Shown here: positions 27,026 through 36,307 of the stretch, in pieces
How the letters are laid out: the number at the start of each line of letters is the position of its first letter
Position numbering within the stretch: position 1 is the first letter of the stretch
Assembly (NCBI GenBank): GCA_014584345.1
Contig: JACTNB010000024.1
Coordinates: 124,001-188,000, forward strand
DNA from: Planctomycetota bacterium
GTDB lineage: Bacteria; Planctomycetota; Planctomycetia; Planctomycetales; Planctomycetaceae
DNA: 64,000 nt
Reading direction: 5' to 3'
The notes under the pieces: generated by a model
What the model saw: only the letters and a program-made list of their open reading frames with translations
Told to the model about the DNA's origin: nothing
Databases searched by the model: none
Program-made: the position numbers and the translations under genes

Positions 27026-27458
27026 CCCCCGCTATTCAGCCCCCTTTAGTGGTTATGAGATGCAACCGGACGGCACCCGGTGAAAACTAGCCGCGCCCGC
27101 CAGGAAGCGGGCCAGATTAGATCTACTCGCGTCGCGTTGCACTCAACTCTGGTTGACTTAATCCCGGGAGAGTGCTTTTTAAGATGTTGCGTCTGCGTGG
27201 CCCGCTTCCTGACGGACGCGGCTAGTTTGCCGAAGTCGGCAATCCTGTTTTATTGACAGTGTGAGAAATGCGGGGTTTGGCCCCGACGATTTATCGCCGC
27301 TTCGTGGTTTGGCAACATGTCGCCGACCGATCTGACAGAGCGACCAGGGCTGGCGATTGTGGATGGATGCTCGTGTGTGGTATCGTCGAGGGGTGTATGT
27401 CTCCCTGGGTATCCGCCCGGCATGATCCCCGATTTCGCTGAATGCAAAGGATAACGGC
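27026..27458. other. Intergenic region with inverted repeat element, 433 bases
   Basis: Holds the inverted repeat element at 27087-27225 and then about 230 bases with no gene or RNA I can recognise before the esterase. Confidence 0.5.
27087..27225. repeat. Dispersed inverted-repeat element, copy 1
   Basis: A 28-base end containing CCGCCAGGAAGCGGGCCA (27087-27114) is repeated in inverted orientation at 27198-27225 (TGGCCCGCTTCCTGACGG...), with 83 bases between. The ends start and finish with CTAG. The same end occurs in three other intergenic places in this window. No coding capacity: MITE- or REPIN-like. Confidence 0.75.
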
Positions 27459-28388
27459 ATGTTACCGCATTTTTTCCGTGTGGTATTACTTTGCGGCCTG
27501 TTGTGTGTCTCGCAACTGGCGTGGGCACAACGGGGACGAACCAGGTCCGAGGGGGGAAAGCGGAAACCGGATTTGGTAAACGAACACTATGGACCGCATC
27601 AGAGGCACGTGCTCGACTTGTGGAAGGCCCAGGCCGATAAGCCGACGCCTCTGGTGGTTTATATCCACGGCGGGGGATTCCATGCGGGGAGCAAGGAGAC
27701 CATTCCGGGGGACTTGCTGACCAGGCTGCTGGATCGCGGGATCTCGGTAATGGCCATCAACTATCGGTTTTCGCCGGAGGTGACGATGCCGGCGCATTAC
27801 CTGGATTGTGCCCGAGCGATTCAATATGCCCGTCAGCAGGCGGCCGACTGGAATATCGATCCCCGGCGGATCGGCGCCACCGGGGGATCGGCGGGGGCAG
27901 GAACTTCGCTGTGGATTGGATTTCACGACGATCTGGCCAAGCGGGACAGCGACGATCCCGTGTTGCGTCAATCGACGCGGCTTCAGTGCATGGCGGTATT
28001 CGGGGCACAGAGTACTTACGATCCACGACTGATTCGGGAATGGGTGGGGGACGCAGCCGCACGGCATCCCGCGTTGCAGGGGTTTTACGGGCTGAAGCAG
28101 GACGAACTCGAGACCCCCACGGCCTACGAGAAATACAAGCAGGCCTCTCCGCTGACGCATCTCACTCGGGATGACCCTCCGGTGTACGCGTTTTACAATG
28201 AACCCCGCGGCCCCCTGCCGGAAAACGCGGTTGCGGGGCAGGGGATTCACCACATCAATTTTGGGATCAAGCTGCAGGAACGGATGGACCCCTTGGGCAT
28301 TCCCTGCACGATCCGCCATGCGGACGAAGGCAAGAATGTGGTGGAGGAAGTGACGGAATTTTTCGTTGAATATTTGCGGGACAAGTGA
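27459..28388 (+). CDS. Secreted alpha/beta-hydrolase (esterase/lipase, carboxylesterase-like)
   Basis: 309 residues; AAGGA is seven bases upstream of the ATG. A signal peptide (VVLLCGLLCVSQLAWA) directs export. VVYIHGGGFHAG is the oxyanion-hole HGGG motif of the hormone-sensitive-lipase-like group, and GATGGSAGAGTSLW holds the nucleophile Ser in GGSAG. The sequence before the nucleophile (DWNIDPRRIGATG) is typical of these esterases. A likely catalytic His is in RHADEGKN near the C-terminus; the acid is not certain. These enzymes deacylate small esters, including acetylated sugars. The stop overlaps the open frame of polX, so both may be co-transcribed, with 62 bases between this stop and the polX ATG. 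Confidence 0.85.
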   Translation: MLPHFFRVVLLCGLLCVSQLAWAQRGRTRSEGGKRKPDLVNEHYGPHQRHVLDLWKAQADKPTPLVVYIHGGGFHAGSKETIPGDLLTRLLDRGISVMAINYRFSPEVTMPAHYLDCARAIQYARQQAADWNIDPRRIGATGGSAGAGTSLWIGFHDDLAKRDSDDPVLRQSTRLQCMAVFGAQSTYDPRLIREWVGDAAARHPALQGFYGLKQDELETPTAYEKYKQASPLTHLTRDDPPVYAFYNEPRGPLPENAVAGQGIHHINFGIKLQERMDPLGIPCTIRHADEGKNVVEEVTEFFVEYLRDK

Positions 28389-28450
28389 GTTCGGGTGAAG
28401 GAGGATCTGCCAGGTCGCCAGCCCCGCGCGGCCTTCAGGATTATCGAAGC

Positions 28451-30199
<1,749 letters not shown>

Positions 30200-30234
30200 A
30201 AACGGATTGCCCACCCACGAGTCCGTAGATTCAA

Positions 30235-30288
30235 CCGGTGCCACGCTCCGCGAAGCGTGCTGGCTTCGCGCCAACAGGGGGGCACCGG
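30235..30288. repeat. Nested inverted repeat downstream of polX
   Basis: CCGGTGCC at 30235-30242 pairs with GGCACCGG at 30281-30288. Inside, CGCGAAGC (30249-30256) pairs with GCTTCGCG (30263-30270) around a 6-base loop. A strong cruciform or RNA hairpin after the polX stop, without a T-run. Confidence 0.55.
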
Positions 30289-30307
30289 CAAAGCCAGGCG
30301 CACGCAG
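30283..30307. repeat. Short dispersed repeat, CACYGGCAAAGCCAGG type, copy 1
   Basis: 25 bases starting CACCGGCAAAGCCAGG match the copy at 57144-57168 at 22 positions. The core CYGGC-AAA-GCCAG is itself palindromic. Both copies lie between genes. Confidence 0.45.
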
Positions 30308-30536
30308 AGGCCGTGAATTTTTTATCGAGGAGGAAACCTGCCACGATATGTTGCGGTGGGATTGCTCCGTGGATACCGCGCAAATGGTACGCAGAGCGTG
30401 CCCTGTTCCCAAAATTCACGGGCCGGCGGCTTCCCAGGCAAGAGCCGCGCAGGATACGGTGTAATCCACTCCAGTGGACTCATCATCGGGCGTGGTTGAT
30501 GATCGGGGAGTGTGCTCTGCCAGGGGGCCGGGCAGC

Positions 30537-30576
30537 AAAAAAGGCTGAGGGGTTCCCGTGAACCGGCTCAGCCTTT
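30537..30576 (-). terminator. Rho-independent terminator of the DUF1559 gene
   Basis: On the minus strand: AAAGGCTGAG, an 18-base loop region, CTCAGCC and then a run of T. It lies about 37-76 bases after the stop of the gene ending at 30613 and has the right orientation. Confidence 0.8.
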
Positions 30577-30612
30577 CGATCGCTCTGTCAGGTCAACAGA
30601 TACGTTCCCAAG

Positions 30613-31473
30613 TTAGAATTCACCCAGCACCTGGCCAGAGGCGCGTTGGGCAATAATCTGCCAGTTTGCGCCGCTCATGTTTTCGCTGAGGAAGCGGACG
30701 GATCCATCCCCCAGCACGAAGTGAGCGCCCCCCTTGTGCAGGCTGGAGTACGTCCAGACATCGGTGCCGTTGATGCGATAAGCGGCGGAATCGTACACTC
30801 CCCGCATGACGGATGCCCAGCCGGCCCCCAGGGTATCGTGCACGCCGCCGTAAATGGCCCCCCGCCAGGGGAGGTTATTGAAGGCGCGTTCCCCGACCAT
30901 GATGACGTTGGAAGTGCCATCGGTGATGTCGCGGAAATTGATGCGGCTGTTATAGAACATGCAGCCGTTGCCTGCCCCCGTGTGCGTGCCGGCATCAACA
31001 TGCGAACCCCAGACACCTGAATAGTTGGACGTTCCAAAATTGCCGCGTTGATTATTGATCGGGCTGCCGACGTCCGAAGGACACCGATATGTAGGAATAA
31101 TGGTCTGCATCAAGACGCGTTGCGACAGCCCGGGGTCAACGGAAACATCCGTGGGAAAGGGGGAGGTATTGGGCGCCAGGGCGTCATACAGGGCTCCCTG
31201 CTCGATGAAGGGCAGAATCATCACTCCCCAGCCCCAACCCCGTCCGTCCCCGGCAGGATTCGAGCGGGCAAAGGCCGGAGGAAACACATTGTGCGTATCG
31301 TGATAATTGTGCAGCGCCAGACCAATCTGCTTGAGATTGTTTTTGCAACTTGACCGCCGAGCTGCTTCCCGGGCCTGTTGCACAGCTGGCAGCAACAGGG
31401 CCACCAATATGGCAATGATGGCGATAACAACGAGAAGCTCAATCAGAGTAAACCCGCGACGCAACTTCTTCAT
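30613..31473 (-). CDS. DUF1559 domain protein with type IV pilin-like N-terminus
   Basis: 286 residues from ATG 31473 (GGGAG eight bases upstream; the frame is open to 31545). The N-terminus RRGFTLIELLVVIAIIAILVALLLPAVQQAREAARRS is, in sections, the prepilin cleavage site (RG-FTLIE), hydrophobic helix and the AREAARR segment typical of the family. Mid-region YRCPSDVG and the C-terminal HKGGAHFVLGDGSVRFLS (H-x-DGSV) are DUF1559 hallmarks. Such genes occur in dozens to hundreds of copies per planctomycete genome. They are thought to be type II-secretion-like pseudopilins or surface fibres; actual function is not established. Own terminator, so monocistronic. Confidence 0.95.
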   Translation of the reverse strand: MKKLRRGFTLIELLVVIAIIAILVALLLPAVQQAREAARRSSCKNNLKQIGLALHNYHDTHNVFPPAFARSNPAGDGRGWGWGVMILPFIEQGALYDALAPNTSPFPTDVSVDPGLSQRVLMQTIIPTYRCPSDVGSPINNQRGNFGTSNYSGVWGSHVDAGTHTGAGNGCMFYNSRINFRDITDGTSNVIMVGERAFNNLPWRGAIYGGVHDTLGAGWASVMRGVYDSAAYRINGTDVWTYSSLHKGGAHFVLGDGSVRFLSENMSGANWQIIAQRASGQVLGEF

Positions 31474-31870
31474 AGACAATACTCCCATAAAAAATCGAAC
31501 ACGGAGGCTGTTGCCGCAAGAATGCATTCGGTAAATGGCCGGCAAATCTCTGCACGAACGTGCAGTCAGGCTGAAAGCTGCACAAGCCTAACAATCCGAA
31601 CGCGGCAATAGGATTACAAAGAACCTGGATTCGCTGCCTGGTGTGTCCCGGGAACAGCGGTACGCCTGATATCTCAATACATCGGGCAGCCTAGCATGGT
31701 TCGGGGGGGCTCGCAACAAAACATTAACATTTAGTTAACAAAATTTGCGGGATTCAGGCCAATGCCCCGTTGATACTGCTGCCTGCCGGAATTTTTTGCC
31801 TATGCCGCATCGCAGAAATCCCAGGTGCAAGTATGTTCAAGTGTTGTGGCGTCTGCTGGTGCGTTTATGA
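31474..31870. other. Intergenic region, 397 bases
   Basis: Upstream of the DUF1559 gene on the minus strand. An AT-rich tract with AACATTAACATTTAGTTAAC (31721-31740) is present and could hold the promoter, but I cannot assign hexamers with confidence. Confidence 0.4.
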
Positions 31871-33088
31871 TCAAGTATCTCCCCGGCGGCTGGTATTTGT
31901 TTTCCGTGTGGCTTCGAATTCGGTACGCACCGCGCGATAGACATCGGTGACGAGTCGCACGGTCTGATCGACGCGAAAATTCTTCCGCACGTGATGGCGG
32001 CCCGAGGCGCCGATTTCTCGCGCCCGGGCGGGATCTTGCAGCAGGCTCAGCAGTTTTTCCGCCAGCAGTTCACTGTTGGCGGGAGGAACCAGCAAACCTG
32101 TGTGGCCATCTTCGATGGCCGAGGCGATGCCGCCGACGTTACTGGCAACCACGGGCCGCCCCCAGGCCATCGCTTCCAGCATGATCGTTCCCAATCCCTG
32201 CTGGAGGGACGGAAGACAAAAGATATCCATGGCTCGCAGGGGTTCCTCGAAGCCGTACAGATTCGAGACGAACGTCACCTGCCTGCTGATGCCGAGCGCG
32301 CGAACCTGCTGGCGCAAATTCCGTTCTTCCGGCCCCGAACCCGCCACCAGGAACTCCACCTGAGGAAACTGCGTCAGCACCAGTTTGGCGGCATTCAGGA
32401 AGTAAGTCAGTCCCTTGACAGCTTCGAGCGGACCTGCCGTCCCGATCACCGGTGTCCGGTGTTCGGCAAGGATTTCCCCTGCCCGCTGTTCGGGAATGTG
32501 TTCCACGCCACTGTGAATCACCTTGACCATGTCACCGGTGATCGCCGGTTGCGTCAGCAGGGCCGATTTCACCGAAGCGCTGACGGCAATAAGGTTACGG
32601 TGCAGTTGACGATCGAAGGACAACACTTCCCCGCTGGGGAGAAAATCGTGAAAGGTGACGACATACGGGCAGTTGAACTTCCGCGATAGAAACATGCCAT
32701 ACGGAAGCATTTTATACGACTGGATGTGAATCAGATCTGGCGGGTCATTCGCCAGATCCTGCAGGATGAATTTCATCGTCAGCCAGGAAATGACGGGAAT
32801 CATCAGGTAGCGATATTCGTGCACATCCAATGCTCGGCGTCTCTCGGGAGAGACGCAGCTCATGTCGGGGGTGAGAATGGTGGGGCGAATGCCGTACGCG
32901 GGCAGGTTCTCCGCCAGTACGAGCGTTTGCGCGGAGGAACCCCGCACTTCGAAGCGATTCGAGAGCAGGAGCACATGCAATTGATGGGGGGAAGCTGCTT
33001 TTCGTCCCGATTTAGGCTTGCGGGCCTCGACGGCGCCGTCGCCCATGCCATCGCCGGGTTTTGTTGTTATCCAGTCGGAGTCACTCAT
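31871..33088 (-). CDS. Glycosyltransferase family 4 protein
   Basis: 405 residues from ATG 33088 (frame open to 33133). GT-B fold: the N-terminal domain has HVLLLSNRFEVRGSSAQTLVLAENL and DLIHIQSYKMLPYG. The C-terminal nucleotide-sugar domain has VIGTAGPLEAVKGLTYFLNAAKL, FLVAGSGPEERNL, and the E-x7-E element in LGTIMLEAMAWGRPVVASNVGG. The N-terminal 45 residues are polar and probably disordered. Transfers a sugar from a nucleotide donor to a lipid or glycan acceptor on the cytoplasmic face; acceptor not deducible. It lies downstream of a membrane-tethered protein and floA on the same strand with an 83-base gap; co-transcription is possible. Confidence 0.88.
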   Translation of the reverse strand: MSDSDWITTKPGDGMGDGAVEARKPKSGRKAASPHQLHVLLLSNRFEVRGSSAQTLVLAENLPAYGIRPTILTPDMSCVSPERRRALDVHEYRYLMIPVISWLTMKFILQDLANDPPDLIHIQSYKMLPYGMFLSRKFNCPYVVTFHDFLPSGEVLSFDRQLHRNLIAVSASVKSALLTQPAITGDMVKVIHSGVEHIPEQRAGEILAEHRTPVIGTAGPLEAVKGLTYFLNAAKLVLTQFPQVEFLVAGSGPEERNLRQQVRALGISRQVTFVSNLYGFEEPLRAMDIFCLPSLQQGLGTIMLEAMAWGRPVVASNVGGIASAIEDGHTGLLVPPANSELLAEKLLSLLQDPARAREIGASGRHHVRKNFRVDQTVRLVTDVYRAVRTEFEATRKTNTSRRGDT

Positions 33089-33171
33089 GGTGGAATCCGG
33101 AATCCGCGACGAATACGGGACCTGTCGCGCCACTATTCAGCAGCGTCGGGAAAGGCTGACTCTGCCGGTGC

Positions 33172-33816
33172 TTATTTTCGAAAGATCTTGGGACGCTGCA
33201 GGATTTCATTGATCACGAACGAATTGCGAATGTTTTCCGAGCTGAGCAACTGGGCCACCGTCACCCGCCCCGAGGTGCTCCTCGGGCCACGCGGACTGGC
33301 CTGACGGGCATACTGCTGAATCGCGGCGACCTGTTCGGGAGAAAGAATCGCCAGCAGTTCTCGCGAAAACCCCTGTTCGGCCTGCGACTGCAGATACTGC
33401 TGGAATTGCGCGGGCGTCAGCTCTTCCGCCGTGCCCAATCGCGCCGACGGGCGGATGTCTGCGGGAAGCCCCGTCAGTTGGGATGACGTGTTGGATGTCT
33501 TGGTGAGATTTGGACTGGGGTTGCGTTGCTGGGCGGTCGCCTTGCGATCCTTGGCCCGCTTGGAAACCTCGGGACGATTTTTTCCGCGACGGGGCGCTGG
33601 GGGCCTGTTCGGTTCGGCAGCGGGTTGTGCTTCGGGCTGAGCAGGCTGAATTTCCTTGAGGAAGTTCTCGATTTCTTCCTGCAGGCGACGCTGGGGCTGG
33701 GGACGTTGCGCGGGACCCGGAGGCTGTTTTTGCTTGGCTTTTTGTTCCTGTACGGCATTGGCGATCCAGCCAATCGCGCTGATGACCAGAATCAGCAATC
33801 CAATCAGACCTTCCAT
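33172..33816 (-). CDS. Membrane-tethered hypothetical protein with charged linker
   Basis: 214 residues from ATG 33816 (AGGTG five bases upstream). One N-terminal membrane helix (MEGLIGLLILVISAIGWIANAV) is followed by a Gln/Pro/Arg-rich low-complexity linker and a helical C-terminal region (LTPAQFQQYLQSQAEQGFSREL, SENIRNSFVINEILQRPKIF). The ending around NSFVINEIL appears to be a conserved tail, but I do not know a named family. Positioned between floA upstream and the glycosyltransferase downstream, same strand, so it may act with the flotillin at the membrane (inference). Confidence 0.65.
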   Translation of the reverse strand: MEGLIGLLILVISAIGWIANAVQEQKAKQKQPPGPAQRPQPQRRLQEEIENFLKEIQPAQPEAQPAAEPNRPPAPRRGKNRPEVSKRAKDRKATAQQRNPSPNLTKTSNTSSQLTGLPADIRPSARLGTAEELTPAQFQQYLQSQAEQGFSRELLAILSPEQVAAIQQYARQASPRGPRSTSGRVTVAQLLSSENIRNSFVINEILQRPKIFRK

Positions 33817-33959
33817 TTCAGCACCTATTTCCCGGTTGGGCATTACGCATGGCGGAGTGATCCTGGCAGAGGGGAGACCGCATTGCCCGGTGGCCTTTTG
33901 AATTCATATTCCCGGCCCGCATTGCGAGCGACGCGCGCCTCGAACCGTGTGCCGAGACG

Positions 33960-35027
33960 TTACTGCATGTTAACCTGACCTTCCTCCATCGTGGCCCCGT
34001 TACATCCCGCAATGGCGGAACGCATGCGGGTATCGGCCTGCACATTCTTCAATTCGTAGTAGTCGAGGACACCCAATCTGCGTTCGCGGAATGCCTGGGC
34101 AATGGCTTCGGGCACCTGGGCTTCCGCCAGCACCACCTTGGCACGATTTTCCTGGGTTTTGGCGACCATTTCCTGCTCGCGGGCCTTGGCTTCGGCTCGG
34201 CGTTGCTCGGCCTTGGCCTGGGCCACGCGCATGTCGGCCTCGGCCTGGTTGGCTTGCAAACGGGCCCCAATGTTCTCGCCCACATCAATGTCGGCAATAT
34301 CGATCGAAACAATTTCAAACGCGGTTTGCGCTTCCAGTCCCTGGTTCAACACCGTCTGGGAAATCTTGTCGGGATTCTCGAGCACACGCGCGTACGACGG
34401 TGTGGAACCGATCGCCTGCACGATCCCCTGGCCAACTCGCGCGATGATGGTTTCCTCGGTCGCTCCCCCGATCAACTGCTTCAAATTGGTGCGGACCGTC
34501 ACCCGGGCCCGCGCTTTTAACTGGATCCCATCGCCTGCCACCGCATCCAGCGTGCCCGCCCCTTTCCGGGGATCGGGACAGTCGATCACCTTGGGATAGA
34601 CACTGGTGCGGACGGCTTCCAGGATATCCCGTCCCGCCAGATCGATCGCGGCTGCCGTGACCCAGTCCAGATCGATGTTCGCGCGATGGGCCGCAATCAA
34701 CGCCCGAATCACATTGGGAACATTTCCCCCTGCAAGCAGATGGGCTTCCAGATCCCGCGTCGAAATCGGATACGCATGCGTCAATCCGGCCTGCACGGCC
34801 ATGATTTTACTTCGGACGATAATCGTCGGATTCACCTTGCGGATCGACATGATCAACAAATTGACCAGCCCAATGCCGGCCCCCGTCGTCTTGCTTTGAA
34901 TCCACAATCCCAAATAACGCGCGAAGATCCCAAAAAAGACCAGTCCGAACAGAATCCCAAAGATCACGCCGAACCAGACAAACATATCCCACATGTTTTG
35001 AGCCAGGACAATCGTGTTGCCGAACAT
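33960..35027 (-). CDS. floA: Flotillin-like protein FloA
   Basis: 355 residues, similar to bacterial FloA (about 330). Organises functional membrane microdomains. The N-terminus has a hydrophobic hairpin (VWFGVIFGILFGLVFFGIFARYLGLWI), then the SPFH-like region (DGIQLKARARVTVRTNLKQLIGG, ETIIARVGQGIVQAIGS), then FEIVSIDIADIDVGENIGARLQ and a long Ala/Glu-rich coiled coil (QAEADMRVAQAKAEQRRAEAK). It ends with ELKNVQADTRMRSAIAG, typical of FloA. GAGAG lies seven bases before the ATG. NfeD, its frequent partner, is not adjacent here; the next two minus-strand genes are a membrane-tethered protein and a glycosyltransferase. Confidence 0.92.
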   Translation of the reverse strand: MFGNTIVLAQNMWDMFVWFGVIFGILFGLVFFGIFARYLGLWIQSKTTGAGIGLVNLLIMSIRKVNPTIIVRSKIMAVQAGLTHAYPISTRDLEAHLLAGGNVPNVIRALIAAHRANIDLDWVTAAAIDLAGRDILEAVRTSVYPKVIDCPDPRKGAGTLDAVAGDGIQLKARARVTVRTNLKQLIGGATEETIIARVGQGIVQAIGSTPSYARVLENPDKISQTVLNQGLEAQTAFEIVSIDIADIDVGENIGARLQANQAEADMRVAQAKAEQRRAEAKAREQEMVAKTQENRAKVVLAEAQVPEAIAQAFRERRLGVLDYYELKNVQADTRMRSAIAGCNGATMEEGQVNMQ

Positions 35028-35274
35028 GTTGCTACTCTCTGTTTGTGGTGATTATGACGGGAACCCGCAACGCCACCCCGGGTCCGGGGTACTCCGACCT
35101 CACCCCCGATGATAATCCATGCGCCCCCGCGAAACCACTCTGGAATCGCTTTCAACCGGATTTCCCAGATCAGACCCTTCTGGAACCCATCAGTCCTGGG
35201 CCGGTGCCGTGATGCACAACGCTGGAGAGGAGACGAGTGTTGTCCGTGTTTGTGGAAACAAGTCTGGGGCACCA

Positions 35275-35787
35275 TCACGGGGCGATGGCGCGAGGGACAC
35301 CAATCCGTTCATCGAAAAGAGACGGCGGTTCGTCATTAAGCCACTCTTTCGGAACCGTTATCCTGCCTGGTTCAGTCGAAGTGGGTTCAGGCTTCTTTTG
35401 CTTGCGCATGATGAAACACAGAGGAAATCTACCAAAGGTATCATTGGTCATCTCTTGCGGAAACTCTTGCATCTGCACACGAGCAGTGTCGGGGGAATCG
35501 CCTTTCCAAAATCGAAACATCGGTAAACCATCGACGATGATACCGTTTTTCGCGGGGTACCAGCGCGTCTGGGAAATGGAATGGCCCTGGTCGAGCAGAA
35601 TGAAGTTCGCAGTTCGATCGGAATGAATAATCAGATACACGAATGTGGTTTGATAGTGCGTGGACCAGACGCCAACGAAATCATTGTCGGCGTCTGTTGC
35701 GACGCCCTCGGCAGCGCGAACGTCCGCTGGCATTGCCAGCAGAGAAACGAGAAGTGCGGAAATCAGTGTGATCTGTGCAAACGACAT
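35275..35787 (-). CDS. Small exported hypothetical protein (170 aa)
   Basis: A signal peptide (FAQITLISALLVSLLAMPADVRA, cleavage near AAE) leads into a compact domain with aromatic strands (VGVWSTHYQTTFVYLIIHSDRTANFILLD), which suggests a small beta-rich fold of lipocalin or calycin kind; that comparison is only by appearance. The C-terminal part is Pro/Glu-rich. The GGGAG is 12 bases before the ATG, longer than ideal. No known family recognised. Divergent from the large cytochrome gene. Confidence 0.65.
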   Translation of the reverse strand: MSFAQITLISALLVSLLAMPADVRAAEGVATDADNDFVGVWSTHYQTTFVYLIIHSDRTANFILLDQGHSISQTRWYPAKNGIIVDGLPMFRFWKGDSPDTARVQMQEFPQEMTNDTFGRFPLCFIMRKQKKPEPTSTEPGRITVPKEWLNDEPPSLFDERIGVPRAIAP

Positions 35788-36307
35788 GTGTGTTGATTAC
35801 TCCCGGCCAAATTACGTTACCAATCGCCTCGCGATTTGTTCATGCCGAAAATTCGAGCACTTCAAAGGTGGTTCCACCGTACACTGTAGTAGCCACTTGT
35901 TCGATTGTCACGCTGTTTTTGCCTGGGTGCTCATCCGGGCTCTGCCCCCGGCTCGATTGAGCAGAATTGGGCAGGTGCGTGGCGCGCGAATGAGGAAAGG
36001 TGGGGCTGGTCCCGTTTGGCAAGTCTGGTCTTTCGACGGGCGATCTTCCCGGATCGGCAGACCAGAGGGGCGTCGAGCGATTACCGACCGACGTTCGCCC
36101 GCGCGGCCGGCGAATATCACAAGGACGCTGGCTTCCCCTTGGTCCGTAAGGTTTGACTCCGCCTTGCGGATCGGCCATATTTCCTACATATCGACCAGGT
36201 TTCATGTGTGGGGCGGCTCCCTGCCAGGAACCTGTTGCCGAGATGGCCCGCTGGGTTCCCCACAGTGCCGAGTTGCTCCGTTGACTCTGATGGAAAGTGT
36301 TGCCGAG
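35788..36307. other. Divergent intergenic region, 520 bases
   Basis: The reading frame of the downstream cytochrome gene is open throughout, but the translation is Arg/Ser/Pro-rich and has no signal peptide, so I treat it as non-coding. No promoter is convincing. Confidence 0.4.

Larger units (their letters stand above)
30200..30612. other. Intergenic region between convergent genes, 413 bases
   Basis: Contains a compound hairpin at 30235-30288, a short dispersed repeat at 30283-30307, and the terminator of the DUF1559 gene at 30537-30576. No coding frame supported. Confidence 0.5.

Noticed and set aside
35660..36289. Upstream extension of the DUF1080-cytochrome reading frame
   Set aside because: Open by chance; translation is Arg/Ser/Pro-rich, overlaps the divergent control region, and hides the signal peptide.
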